64,000 nt of DNA from Agelas oroides (lineage: Eukaryota; Porifera; Demospongiae; Agelasida; Agelasidae). Positions 11,590-23,500 of the stretch are shown here, one piece after another (positions within the stretch are counted from its first letter, which is position 1; each line of letters opens with the position of its first letter). A program made the translations under genes and the position numbers. The stretch lies in the NCBI GenBank assembly GCA_949130485.1, contig OX422205.1:2462415-2526414 (forward strand), given 5' to 3'. The notes under the pieces are model-generated. The model ran no database searches, was not told the DNA's origin, and saw only the letters and a program-made list of their open reading frames with translations.

Positions 11590-12110
11590 TGTGTACTAGT
11601 CTCGCTTCCAGACCAATGACCGTGGTCTTTGGTCTGGCAACGAGACTTCGTCTGCGCATGCGTACAAAGTTAGAAAATGGCGCCCTACACAACAGACAGC
11701 AGCCACAGTGTTGTGAATGGCTTTTATTGACCAGAGTAAATTTAAGCTATAAGGACGCTGAGTGGTCTTAGAGCTCCGCGCTATGATAAGCATCAGTTTC
11801 GTGCTGAAATTACGGTGAGTGCTTAAACCGTTCTCGAGATATCGTTGTTGAACAAAGTGGTCTGAACAAAGAAAGAATACGAAAAATTCCACTTTCGCTA
11901 CCGCACACTTTTGCGTTTAGCTGTCTTCCGTGAAGCTTTTGGGCAACTATATGAGTCTTGCTGATCATACAGGCACTCAGAGAGGAAGGCTAGGTGCTTT
12001 TAGCGTATTTGTGGTGAAGTTATACGGCTTTTGCTTAAGTATTGCATATATTGCACGTCGGTGCCATCCCTACATAGAGAGTCTACCGACTCTCTGATAG
12101 TATCTATGGA
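11590..12110. repeat. dispersed repeat, copy 1 (second copy at 49,263-49,763)
   Basis: About 480 bp shares a collinear core with 49,263-49,763. It begins TGTGTACTAGTCTCGCTTCC, with a hairpin of TCTCG...CAGACC around a GACCGTGGTC centre. An ATG follows near 11,717 with an exon-like frame and a GTGAGT donor, and the repeat ends GCCATCCCTACAT at about 12,062-12,074. In this copy the exon-like frame is broken by a stop; in copy 2 it is open. The sequence after the GCCATCCCTACAT end also recurs at 14,450-14,490. Confidence 0.6.
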
Positions 12111-12259
12111 AATAGTGGATGGGATGCATGTATACATGAGCTGATTTACGTGCGTGCACAACACACAGGTATCCGCTTGTGAGGAAGAGTTCGTCACACT
12201 CCTCTACTTTGAACTGATTTTCATGTGGTTGGATGCCAAAATAGCCAAGGGAGTAATAA

Positions 12260-13063
12260 TTTTTGCCGTTTCGAAAGGTAAAAGAACTGTGTTCACAGTT
12301 TGCAGACAATATAGCTGAGGACATTCGCCATTTAAATGACTGTAACTTTGGGAGGAAGTTTACTGCCGCAACACAGTCATTTAAGAAAGTTCCTAAGTCA
12401 CCTGTTTTTGTGTTTGAACATTCTACGCATATGGCATGTTCATCAGTTACTTACACTGCCGTTTTGAAAGGGATGAGACAATTTGAACATATTCCAGGAC
12501 ACATTCGGTGCGATGTAAAAAATGATATGGTACATCATCTATTGCAACCATTCTTTGGATGCAATGAACAGGTGTGCATGGTTTACCACTCACTGTTGCG
12601 GGATGAGTCTACTACTACTGAAGAAAAATAAATCCTTCAGAGCAGTATTGACCAACTGGATGAAAAGATTGATAAGAACAAGGGTGCCAACCTTTGCTAC
12701 GAAACAGGAGCGCAAGGTGATGTTGTGGCTACTATGATAAGTGAAAACTTATGGTCGAAAAGACTGGTCGGCTGTTTAAGAAACATCCTTCCAGGATTGA
12801 AAGATCACATCCACTACACTGGAGATGATGGACTGGAATTCGCAAGCATCCAAAGTAAAGTCAGTACTCTTGCAGCTAACTTGAGTGGATGCTACCCATT
12901 TCAAGGTGCACCAGATATCACAGTACATCATAGTATTGGTATTTGCAACGTTCTTTGTTGTAGGTCTGATGAGGAAAAAGGCAGTGATGAGAGTGGTGAC
13001 TCTGAAATGATAGAACATGGTCTTAGTAAGATTCCAGAGGAACAGCATTGGGCACAAGACTAA
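12260..13063 (+). pseudogene. uncharacterised ORF interrupted by one stop
   Basis: One reading frame is open from 12,260 to 13,063 except for a single TAA at 12,629-12,631, giving about 266 codons. The first half contains NCNFGRKFTAATQSFKKV-like and FGCNEQVCMVYHSLLRDEST-type sequence. The second half contains GANLCYETGAQGDVVA, LKDHIHYTGDDGLEF and YPFQGAPDITVH. The GAPDI box after an upstream acidic residue could suggest a PD-(D/E)XK nuclease fold, but I cannot show the second catalytic motif. No family is recognised. It follows repeat copy 1, whose exon-like start could once have been spliced to it. Confidence 0.4.
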
Positions 13064-13885
13064 TAGCCTTGTCCCCATTCTTTGGTCGGTGTCCATTATA
13101 GAAGCAGGAGATCTGTTCTCTTCCGATATATACAAAAGCAGAAGAGCTACTATCTTCTGGTTCCATGTATTATAGTGAATGCAGATAAAAGAACAAAAAT
13201 GAGGAAGCCCTAATAATGAGGCTATGCATTGCATGTATTCCTTTCCGTTGGTCAGGTAACTTTAGATAGCATGCTAGTTGTGTTACATATTGATAGTGGC
13301 GTCAATGATGCCAGGGCCCAAGCAGCCAGTGAACTGAAATCGTTGTATATGTGAGGTACGCGCCTAAGGGAATTTAGATGCTGGAAGGTTGCATTTTGGT
13401 GGCAAGTTCTGAGGAAAGTTTGCACAAATCTTCTATAGCCAAAAACTTAACTACGCTGTGAAACACCGCATTTGTCACTTACGGTGCATGCATGCAGACT
13501 ATACTTTGCGGCAATATCTCAGTCTTGCACAGTGAGCAGTCTCTGTTTCTTATTTCTGTTTCTGACCCCTCACATTGACAGTGGCCACCGCTAGATGTGA
13601 ACACCCAGACCTAGATGTGGGCGTGGTACTACTGCATATTGCATTTAAGTTGGGAATAATAGATAGTGGGAAGGTATTATGTTGTAGTTTAGTTGCCGAG
13701 CACCTTAGCATGAGGCTACTAATTGTGAAGTGTGGTCAGTTCGCGTTTGTATGTATATATATATATCCGTCACACTGTAATTGTGTGGGCACAGTTTCTG
13801 TGGTCTCGTCCCCAGACTACTAGCCATATTGTACTGGTCCAACCAGGAGGCGATCGACGTGTAAAAAGATCATGCGAGAGCCGAA
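13064..13885. other. stretch without a recognisable gene
   Basis: Scattered short frames only; nothing supported. Confidence 0.4.
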
Positions 13886-14011
13886 ATGGAGCAGGAGCAG
13901 TCCAAGCGTGATCGTGCTAGAGAGCGAAAACAGAAACAAAGTGACACTGCATCAGAAGAGAGTAAGGCAAAGGAGAAGGAGGCAGAAGCGATGTATACAG
14001 GGGGAGTCTAG
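13886..14011 (+). CDS. small charged ORF, 41 residues
   Basis: It starts MEQEQSKRDRARERKQKQSD and continues with an E/K-rich, probably helical stretch. Composition is strongly biased to charged residues and its function is unknown. It could be an exon or a chance purine-rich frame. Confidence 0.2.
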   Translation: MEQEQSKRDRARERKQKQSDTASEESKAKEKEAEAMYTGGV

Positions 14012-14154
14012 TGGAGACGGGTAGGACAAACAACCGCTTTGCCATCTTCACTGCTATACCTCGTCCTACACGTGGTTACAACGGATATCTACTTGCATAT
14101 TTTTCTGCGCGAGGCATACTCTGCACATGCGTATTCCTAGTATATATCCTATCC

Positions 14155-14213
14155 TGTGTGTGTGTGTGTGCGTGTGTGTGTTTGTGTGTGAGTGTGTGTG
14201 TGTGTGTGTGTGA
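14155..14213. repeat. (GT)n microsatellite
   Basis: Interrupted GT dinucleotide array. The histidine/threonine or cysteine/valine frames over it are artefacts. Confidence 0.9.
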
Positions 14214-14605
14214 CAGATACAAAGGGTGACAGGGTCTAATTTTTTTCAGTTCAAAGGGCAGAAATGTTGGCAAGTAGCCTCGTTCCCAGGCCCAAAGAGG
14301 AGGAGGAGAAGAAAGGCCTGGTTTCAGCCATTCGTGCATGCGCTTAATTATCTTGGTGTTGATCAGTGGGAGGGTGCCAATGACGCCTTCAAAGTCACAC
14401 GGTTGATTGTATGACATTGCTATCCACCGTTTCAAACCAGCCTAGCCAGCGCCATCCCTACATAGAGAATCTACCAGCTCTGATAGTGGTCACCAGGCCT
14501 GTGTAACCAGACCAGTTTTTCTGGCGGGGTTTGGTTAGGGGCAGAGACTAGGAGTTCTAGGCTTTTTGTAATTCACAATAATGGTAGTTGCCCAGGCTTG
14601 TGTCA

Positions 14606-15065
14606 GAGGTTGGAAGCTAGTAATTAGTGATGCGCATGGGATAGCAATTAGTGCTACGTACGTGAGATAACATTATCATATGAACTGCCATTGAGGCCCA
14701 CAGTGAAATGTGAAATCGATTTACACAACGGCGCCCTCGCTTGTTTGGAACGAAATTTGCTCAGTGGACACCGCCAACTCTAGATCGCCTGCTATAATCC
14801 TTAGTTATAAGTGAAGCATTCGAGCGATTCCTTGGGACTCCCCTTGATCAGACTACTCTGCCCATCATCAAATGCCATAGCGGGCGATCTAGCTTTCACC
14901 TGACAGTATCTACTGAGCGAGTTTCGTTCCGAACAAGCGAGGGTACCGTAGTGTAAATCGACTTCACATTTCAGTATGGGCCTCAATGGCAGCCCGTATG
15001 ATTACGTCATCACGTAGCACTAATTGCTATCCCGCGTGCATCACTAATTACTAGCTTCCAACCTC
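14606..15065. mobile_element. foldback element with long inverted arms
   Basis: The arms begin GAGGTTGGAAGCTAGTAATT at 14,606 and are matched by the complement ending at 15,065, with 28 bp perfect at the tips. Imperfect pairing continues inward through TTAGTGCTACGT..., TGCCATTGAGGCCCA and GTAAATCGA. The element is about 460 bp with a short central loop and no ORF. A diverged copy of the right arm lies at 31,100-31,205. Confidence 0.75.
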
Positions 15066-15329
15066 CTCTGGGTTTGTGTAATCCACTGTGGAGGGTTGGA
15101 GACTAGGATTAATAGGGTAAGTCGTCTCTATTCTTTTTGACCTCGAACTTACAATCTAGTTTTATATTCAGCCATTCAGCTAATACGTATCCCAATACGT
15201 TTACAAGCTAGATGTTTGGTTTACCATTTCCCTCTAATGGTTGCAGGTTCTTCAGCTTCGGCCTCAAGTTCTTCAAAGCCATTTCTCCTAGCTTTGAGTC
15301 ACCCACTCGTTGACACTCTCAATGAACCA

Positions 15330-15732
15330 CTGGGATACCTTAGATGTGTTGGAAAAGGTCGTTACACCTTATAACCTTGAAGATTAGTTTGACCAGGTTG
15401 GCTTTATGGAGAGAGAGACATTCTTAGAATCAGTGCAGTGTTCATGTAATCTGGGACGTGGTCGTCATTACATTCCATGGGTGAAGAGCTTGATTGACAG
15501 ACGATATTCTACCACTGGGTTATCTTACACAGCAGATCTTTCACTTGATGCATTTAAAGAGGGCCTAGTGACCTTTTTAGGGTCACTAGACCATCGACCT
15601 GATGGAGTGGTACTTCATTCTACACTCAATGTTAAAGTGCGGAAGCTGCCCCTTTTCATCTTGGAAATGGACTTAAGCCCCTATGTGGACAACATGGCAA
15701 AGACAGCTATAGATGTGATTGACCAACTATGA
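15330..15732 (+). pseudogene. uncharacterised ORF fragment
   Basis: A frame reads from about VLEKVVTPYNLED through one TAG into FDQVGFMERETFLES and then runs 108 residues to a stop at 15,732 (SLIDRRYSTTGLSYTADLSL; LFILEMDLSPYVDNMAK). Composition is that of a normal soluble protein. I do not recognise it. It lies just outside the left end of the 15,871-24,590 transposon and may be the interrupted host sequence or another decayed element. Confidence 0.4.
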
Positions 15733-15894
15733 TTACTGCGGTGTTTTGATCGGAACATTGAAAAATGTGTCGGGTTCACTTTCCAAAACATCCGATTGGT
15801 GAAAACTTCAATAACACCTGTGTCATGAAAGTGACTGTATCCTTTCAGGTGCTCAGGTTTGTTATTGAACCCTTATGGAAATGTTCACAAGATC

Positions 15895-16110
15895 ATGTAA
15901 GAATCTTATAAGAACAGTTAAATCTTATAAGATTCACTAAATTCTTATAAGGAAAAAAATGTTGTAGTGATATACAGGTTTTCTTACAAGAAACTCATGT
16001 TTCTTATAAGAGCCTTGTAACAACCTTGTAAGATTTCTTGGAGGAAAAATTCTTGTAAGACGACAACTGCATGAATTCTAACAAGAATATATATCATGCA
16101 GTTTTAAAAT
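15895..16110. repeat. left subterminal palindromic motif array
   Basis: Repeated motifs such as GAATCTTATAAG, AATCTTATAAGATT, TTCTTATAAGG, TTCTTACAAGAA and CCTTGTAAGA follow the left TIR. Most are perfect or near-perfect inverted repeats of about 10-14 bp. They are candidate binding sites for a transposon-encoded protein. Confidence 0.7.
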
Positions 16111-16311
16111 TGTTATAAACTAATATTAATGCAATTATATTTTTAACAGAAGTCAGCACTTAGAAAGTGATGATGTGATTCAAATAAGTACATGATGGAA
16201 TAATGTTTGATTTCTACATGATGGCATGGCCATGCACATGGCTGTGTATATAGTATAAATACGTACATATATACACATATAATATACCAGCACATATTCT
16301 TGAGACATAAA

Positions 16312-18169
16312 TTAATCTTTCTCATATGTATTAGGAAGTATGCACACATAAGGAGAATCTATTTCAATGTACAAGCATTTCCTATAAATTTGAGTTATTG
16401 GTACAACAACAGTGGTAGTGCTCTTTTGCACTGGTATGAAGATCTTGTCAACCAAACCCCTTAACTCGTAACTACCAAGATGAAGTCCAGATGATGGTAC
16501 ATTGGGTAGAGGTAGTACAAATGCTACGTACAATAGTTCATCCTTTCCTGGAACTACTGCATAGAACTCAATTTGCCCAAAAGAAGAGCTTGCAAATTGT
16601 ACTGTGTAACTGTTCCTCTTTTTCACTTTTTGGTACCTGAGGGAAAGGTTATGTATGTACCATGTATACACTACTAATAAGATGCTAAATCATCCTGGGG
16701 CGAGCCTGAGCGAGTAACAAATTGCATTTGGAGTGCCCACACAGACATGCAGCTATTCGTCCAGCCAGACTGCTATGGCTACAAGGGCATGGGCTAAGCT
16801 TCACAGTCAAACCATGAGCTAGCAGGAGAATCCTATGAGCGGTCATGCCAGGAGTGTACCTGAAGCCAGTGTACACTGGGCCCTGCTGTCCGACTGTCAC
16901 TTGCAGCCTGCCTTAATTGTCACGCGATCGTCAGACTCGTACCATGGTTCAGAAAGTACGTTGCCTGCATACTGCCAATGCATTCAACTTGAATAGTCTT
17001 CACTCTCACTCTCTTTCACACTGACCCTGGAGTCTGGCAGTAGCTCTTCGTGCTCGTTTTCACGGCTTCAATCATCGTGAAATATTTGAATGCGCTGATT
17101 TAAAATTTATGGTAAGTGGTCAGTCCTAACAAGCATAGATAGATAGACAGATACACACACGTGTGCGCAATGCAGTCTTCGCTCGCTGACGGCCCGTGAA
17201 CAGGATAGGCAGAGAAGAGCACAGCATCGTAGTAGGGAGACTACACAACAAAGGTGAGCTTGCATAAACAGGTTGGAACGATGCCAAGGGCAGTGAGAAC
17301 CATGTAGCAGCTAGAGGTAATTTTGGCCATTAAAAATGTGGTTTAACTAGATTATACTCACGTCCTCAAAATCGTCGACTTCGTCAAGACTACGCTTTGC
17401 TATAATTTCTGTCCAGACGTCCACTACCAACTTCCCACGTGCTCTGCGTGAGGCACATCATGCACATGCGTATACCTAGTAACTCAATCAATTGTAATAC
17501 CTGGAGCTATAGTACATAACTCCATGCAGATGCACTCTGGTGAAGTACATGATCTCATGGCCAGTGGTTAGCGTTGGAGCACCCATTGCACTAAGGAACT
17601 CATTCAAAGCCCTTTGACAATCTCCTTCAATTCTCATCTTTTTCCTCTTGCCCACACTGAAACACCGATCAAACAGGGTCTCCCAGTTGTTCCTATGCAT
17701 ATAGTATTGTCAGAATCATGTCAATAATGAAGGCCACACTACAAACTGATCGTACAACAATTCACTACCTCACCGAAGGTTGTGTCCGTTTAACTGCCTG
17801 AGCAGTATTTTGGCTGAGTCAGAATCACTGTCGAAATGGTTGCTGCTACGGAGCAAATGCCCATTCATACTTTCAAACCAAAAGCAAGTAAAACTGGTCA
17901 AGCAAACTTTGAGTAGCATCTAGGCGGTGAACAGGAATCTTCTCACTGAGCAGAATGTGCATACAGCAAACCAGTAGAGCAAAATGCTCATACAGGGCAG
18001 CTGGGAGAATATCCTTCAGCACAGGCAAGGAATAGAAAAGCATCCATGCCCAGTACTCGGAAGCTGTGTACAGGGTATACACAAATAAATGTAATACCAA
18101 ATGCTCGTTTGTTTTTTTTGTGTTGTTTATTTATATACACAATAGATACACAATATATATGTATACATG

Positions 18170-18206
<37 letters not shown>

Positions 18207-20329
18207 AATGAACCTTTCCAGTGTTTGCGGCTGGTGACTTTTCGAGGTGTCCTTGTAATGGTGTCTGGAGGTTTGATTGACAGGAGACGCTCATTGGCTA
18301 ACTCAGCAGCATGGGCACCAACATAGTACCCATTTCGTGAAGGTGTGAACCAAAGGGCACACAACTTCTTCCCAATGCCCTCAAGAAGACAGTGCATGTA
18401 ATCAATAACCATGCCGTTGATTATGTTAAATGAGGGCAGGATATGGAGTGCTGACAACCCCTGGACACCAACACAGGGCTACACATGAACAAGAGACACG
18501 TTACATAATGGAAAACTATGTTTGGGTTTATATTGATTGCATAGTTACCATCTGTGTTCTGAGTGCTTGTTTGCCATGTGCATGGGGTTCCCAGTGGGTT
18601 CGGAGTGGTGCTGGGGGATTCATGCATTGATATACTCAGGCATTTCCCCTCCCAACTGCAACAACTTCACCTTCCTGAGTACACACAGAACACCCATACT
18701 GTCCATTATACTGATTGAAAGCCAAAACCTTAGCTTTTCCTGGAAGATCTGCAGTAACGCACAGCACCATTGCCCTGCATGTTGTCATTGTCTGTCCTGG
18801 ACCAACTGGAACAGCAATTCCTGTAGTTGTCATAATGGTATTAACATGTGGCAGCATATCCTCTTACGTCACTTAAGGTATACCTTTAAGCTGTAACAGC
18901 TTGCATCGCTCAATAACTGGTCGAAGGAACTGAAACACTGGAGGCTGCTTCTGAGAGCACCACAGACCCACTAGAATGGTATATTTCTTTGTGAATCTAT
19001 GAATAATAATGTCATGGTGGACATAATCTACTTGCACCAATACATAGTTGTTCAGAGACATAGTGCTGCCGTAAGAGATTGTACTGTGATTCACTGGACT
19101 AACACACAGCTGAATAGAAATTTTAATTTCGAACAGTCTGTACAACTATTCATTAGGCCACGCAATGAAGAGCATCAGACTGTTTGAAACATTATTTCTG
19201 TTCGGCCATGTGTTAGTACAGTAAATCATGGTACATAATATTTGTTGTAGCTGATTTCACTTACCTCAAAGGTGGTGCTAGCTCATTGATTACTAAGTAG
19301 ACTGGCCACAGAGTCACATTTGACGACTTGAATACTTGGGCTCCATCAGTGTTGATCACAAATGACAAATTCATCGGATTTGCAAGAAACCCATCTGCCT
19401 CCATGTGCTGCTTGTAGGCCTCCTCATCGTAAATATCTCTGATGTACACTTCCTCTCCTGGTGCTGTTCTTTTGAATCTCCCAAGCAGTAAAGAGTGAAA
19501 TTCCTTGTCCACTGGGATTACAATTATAACTTAAGGTATGTTTAATAGTAGTATCTAGTGCCACAACTTACTTTCAAACAAACGCTTGACCTGCAAGTCA
19601 ATGGGAAGTTCAAGGAAGAAGTCATCAGGCTCATTGCTTGCAACAGGGCAGCTAGGATTTTGGCAGTAGGCCTGATCGTTCTGAAGGTAACCCTGACATT
19701 TTCCACACAGCCTGTACGTAAGTATACCAATACATCATTAGATTTTGCAACAATATGAGTCCCTGCAAATTTAATATCACTGCATGGTATTGGTAAATAA
19801 TTCTAAATCTTCACCTGTGTGTAACTGTGGCAGTGCTGATGCTGCTCCCCACTGTAGCAACTTTTTTCAGGAGTCTGTACACAAACTTGTAGGCTGTGGG
19901 TACAGGTGTGCCAGCTGGAATGTGCATGCACAACACTTTGAGAATGTCAGCTAGAGCAGAGAAGCTAAGTTTATGCTTTGTAGCCATGCTCATCAACAAT
20001 GCCACTCCCATATCCTCGCTAATCTTGGCCCCAGGGTATAGCAAAGCGCTGCTGTCAGCCACACCTTCCCCTGACTCGCTCTCGCTGCCAGCATCCTTAG
20101 GGGATCCTTCAGTGCGATCGCTGTGACTGCTAACGTCTTCAGGGATTTCTTGTTCTCCGCATGCTCCGTCATTTTCTTGGTTGCTATTAGCGCTAGCTCA
20201 ATCGGTACTATCGTGGGTGGAGCTCAGTGGCCTCGACCGCACTCTCCAGTTGTATCGTGTTTGTCTCGGAATCCATCGGCCTGGTTCCGTCAAGTAAGAC
20301 CTGTATGGTCCCCGTTTACGACCAGACAT
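16312..20329 (-). CDS. Tnp2-like (CACTA/EnSpm) transposase, nine exons, two in-frame TGA
   Basis: Exons: 20,329-19,815; 19,711-19,572; 19,511-19,265; 18,996-18,884; 18,860-18,549; 18,478-18,214; 18,063-17,774; 17,692-17,501; 16,636-16,312 (about 800 codons). The start MSGRKRGPYRSYL is typical. Exon 2 has a zinc-ribbon-like box (LCGKCQGYLQND...CQNPSC). Exon 3 has FLANPMNLSFVINTDGAQVF (catalytic N/D-TDG region) and LWPVYLVINELAP. Exon 5 has DLPGKAKVLAFNQYNGQYGC (substrate-binding CxxC region). Exon 6 has MVIDYMHCLLEGIGKKL, and exon 7 TASEYWAWMLFYSLPVLKDI. Together these match the Tnp2 transposase family, which cuts and pastes the element. A TGA at 20,200-20,198, a second TGA at 18,638-18,636 and a frameshift near 17,890 indicate recent inactivation. 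The splice sites are otherwise canonical. Confidence 0.85.
16690..17240. repeat. dispersed repeat, copy in Tnp2 intron
   Basis: Shares collinear blocks with 43,930-44,450 (TAAGCTTCACAGTCAAACCA; CTCTTTCACACTGAC; TTTATGGTAAGTGGTC; GTGCGCAATGCAGTC). The ends carry GGGGCGAGCCTGAGCGAG-like sequence. About 550 bp, no ORF; probably a non-autonomous transposon inserted in the last Tnp2 intron. Confidence 0.55.
18173..18204. repeat. (GT)n microsatellite
   Basis: Dinucleotide run in the Tnp2 intron between exons 6 and 7. Confidence 0.9.
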
Positions 20330-20599
20330 ATCTCTCCGGTAGTCTTTCGGTGTACAGTCTACTGTGCATGTGTGTTCAGGCCTCAGGCCTAGCTCACCAG
20401 ACATTTAGCTTACTGTATACTGTAGATGATGTTTGCACGTTGATGCTTCAGCCAATAGAAACCCACTGTGCATGTGCAAATCGCGCAATGAGGGGAAGGG
20501 CAGCTGCAGAACACTCACTTCAAGCTAACAAGAGCTCGTCGGTTGGTTTTGCTGCATGCGGAGACAATTAAAGTTCGCTGGTTCAACAGCGCAAAAAGA
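20330..20599. promoter_or_regulatory. shared divergent promoter region, Tnp2 and BEN genes
   Basis: The two start codons (20,329 minus, 20,600 plus) face away from each other with 270 bp between. No other gene fits between them, so both promoters must lie here or overlap the first exons. No TATA box is evident. The role is inferred from position only. Confidence 0.5.
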
Positions 20600-23500
20600 A
20601 TGGAAGACGGTGCAACGCGGGTTACAAAGCGTAAAAGAACGTCTTTGGATAAACTGAGGGATGCCCTGTTTAACGAGCGCCAACCTGATACGCTGCAAAC
20701 GTGGAGAAAACAGCACAAGAACGGTAAGTGTGTGTGTGCGTGCGAGGTGCTTGTATAAACTCCACTCTCAAGCGCTTGTAAGTTCCACCCTTAATTAAGT
20801 GCATGCTTGTAAGTAAAGTGCTACATAGCACCACAGGTTGTTGTAAGTTCCTCCCCTAAGTGCTTGTAAACTAACCAAGCAATTCTGCATAGCGCCTCAG
20901 GTATTTGTCAAGCCAGCCGCACGTCCAATAATTATTTTGAGCATTGGGGTGCTTGTAAGTTCCTCCCCTAAGTGCACGACTGTAAACTAACTGTATAGCG
21001 CCTCAGCTATCATTTATTTTATTAGGCAACCACATAATATTAGTTTAGGCATAAGTGCACTGTACTTACTGTTTAAAAATTTAAATTCACACAGTGAAAC
21101 TTAAAGTTTTGTACAGAAATGGTGAGGAGGGCTGTGTGGACATAACAAAGGTGGAGCCAGGTGATGACTTTGAGGCGCCAAAAGAAGGCAACAAAGTTTG
21201 TTGCAAAGTCAGTGGGGCATGCTATGGAGCAACTGTGCTGGAAGTTCTTACCAAAAAGTCTGCAACAGGTGCCGAACTGGTATGTGTGTTATAGAAGTGG
21301 TATGCAACTGAAACACTGAATTAAAAGTGCTACATATTAATTTTAGGGTAAAACACCAGCAACAAAAGCACAACAAAAATGCAAGGTCTATAAACATATA
21401 TATACACATATATATATTTACCTCAAGACTTGCAGTCCTTAGCCCTTTAAACACTGAATTTTTTCACTGGAGATTAGTTTTAGCCTAAACATGCCTTTAA
21501 CGCACTGTATCTCCATTTGTGTCAAAGCTCTGACTCCAAAACTGAGCCCAACTCCACTTCCAGCCTTAGCAAGCAGACACGTGACCTTAACCACGCCCCC
21601 TCATTAACGAGCATGCAATGGTCAGCACTCTCGATTGGCAAACACCCGCTTAGAGCCCAAGAAGCCTTCCCTGCCAGAAATGAACCCCCTGAAAGGTGAG
21701 AGTAGCATTTTCTAAGCCTGCTCATGCAGCCAGGCCAAGAGTTGGCCCACCCGGTGCCAACCACGGTCCTTTTGCAGCCAAGCCTAGCAGCTGCCATGTG
21801 CACAGCACCCTGCGGGTGACCCCACCCACCTCCCCCTGTCCCACCCTTTCTGCTGACGCAGAACCTGCGCGCCAGCGCGCAGAGACTATCTTTTCTGCGC
21901 AGTGCGCAGTATGACGTTATCAAAAGTGTACTATAGGGTTTAAAGGGTTAACAGTGAAGTGAGTCAAAACAAAAGGCAGCATTTAATGATATTCATGAGG
22001 GCTCTGTTGACCACTACAACCGGACAGTGTCGAGTAAGGGCTTAGAATACTGAGTTGGCCACTGCTGGTCTCTGCAAGGCTGTAATGATATTCATAACCA
22101 GTCCCAATGTGCCAAACTGTATCCAACTGCTTGTTAATGAGATTCATAGCCCATAATGAGACTAATGGCCCACTTGGAGCGGGTTACAACTCAGGCAGGG
22201 TCAGACAAAGGCTTAGGGCTCAAATGCACTTCAGCCACACAAACTATTCCCCCCAGATTTCGGCCTTCACACGGACCATTAGCCCTTTAAACACTGAATT
22301 TTTTTCACTGGAGATTAGTTTTAGCCTAAACATGCCTTTAACGCACCGTATCTCCATTTGTGTCAAAGCTCTGACTCCAAAACTGAGCCCAACTCCACTT
22401 CCAGCCTTAGCAAGCAGACACGTGACCTTAACCACGCCCCCTCATTAACGAGCATGCAATGGTCAGCACTCTCGATTGGCAAACACCCGCTTAGAGCCCA
22501 AGAAGCCTTCCCTGCCAGAAATGAACCCCCTGAAAGGTGAGAGTAGCATTTTCTAAGCCTGCTCATGCAGCCAGGCCAAGAGTTGGTCCACCCGGTGCCA
22601 ACCACGGTCCTTTTGCAACCAAGCCTAGCAGCTGCCATGTGCACAGCACCCTGCGGGTGACCCCACCCACCTCCCCCTGTCCCACCCTTTCTGCTGACGC
22701 AGAACCTGCGCAGTGCGCAGTATGACGTTATCAAAAGTGTACTATAAGGTTTAAAGGGTTAAATTAACCACATCATATTATGTTTTAGAAAGCATCCCAG
22801 AATGTAAAGAAGGCACGATTGGATGTTGCTCGACAGGAGCAACTGAAGTATTTCAATATCATCAACGATGATGCCGACGATGATGAGAGCAATTCCAGCT
22901 GGGATGCATCCATCATGGTATATGCAAACTATATGCATTTAGTGGTTACATGACCACGATTGAATTGTACTTTTCTCTGTACAGCTGCCAAATGAAACTG
23001 TCCAGACCAGGGTAGGGTATTCTTGTGTAGTAACATAATTTAGATTCTGAGACCAGCGACTTTATACTAATATGTCTTCTTGAAAACAGGAATCCATCAC
23101 TAAACAAATTCAAATGCTGCTGGCTCCTATCCAGAGGAGCTTAGACAGCATTAGTGACAAATTGGTAATTATATGTGTACAATTACATAATTGTTGTGGT
23201 GGATCGAAGTACTGAGGTTTTTCGTGTTTACGTACAATAGGATGATATACTATTCCAGTCACCACCAACTCTCCCAGCTCCCTCTAAACTGACATCGTTA
23301 ATACAGTTGAGCAAAGAAATGGTGCAGGTACACTACTTCAAGTGACTGTGTGCATGTGCTTGGTATTAAGCTGTACAATAATATCCCATGTTGTAGAAAA
23401 CCAAGGCAGATACACATATAGCACCATCACTGCAGCAAACATCAGCAATATCTCCAGAACATGGGACCGAACCTATCCTGGGTGTCCAGGAGGTGGTTTG

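Noticed and set aside
12629-12631. Stop readthrough at the single TAA in the 266-codon frame
   Set aside because: No readthrough context can be shown and neighbouring sequence is decayed transposon DNA.
18636-20200. TGA codons in Tnp2 as selenocysteine or recoded sense codons
   Set aside because: No SECIS-like context or cysteine position in the family, and ordinary stops elsewhere in the window use TGA normally. Decay is simpler.
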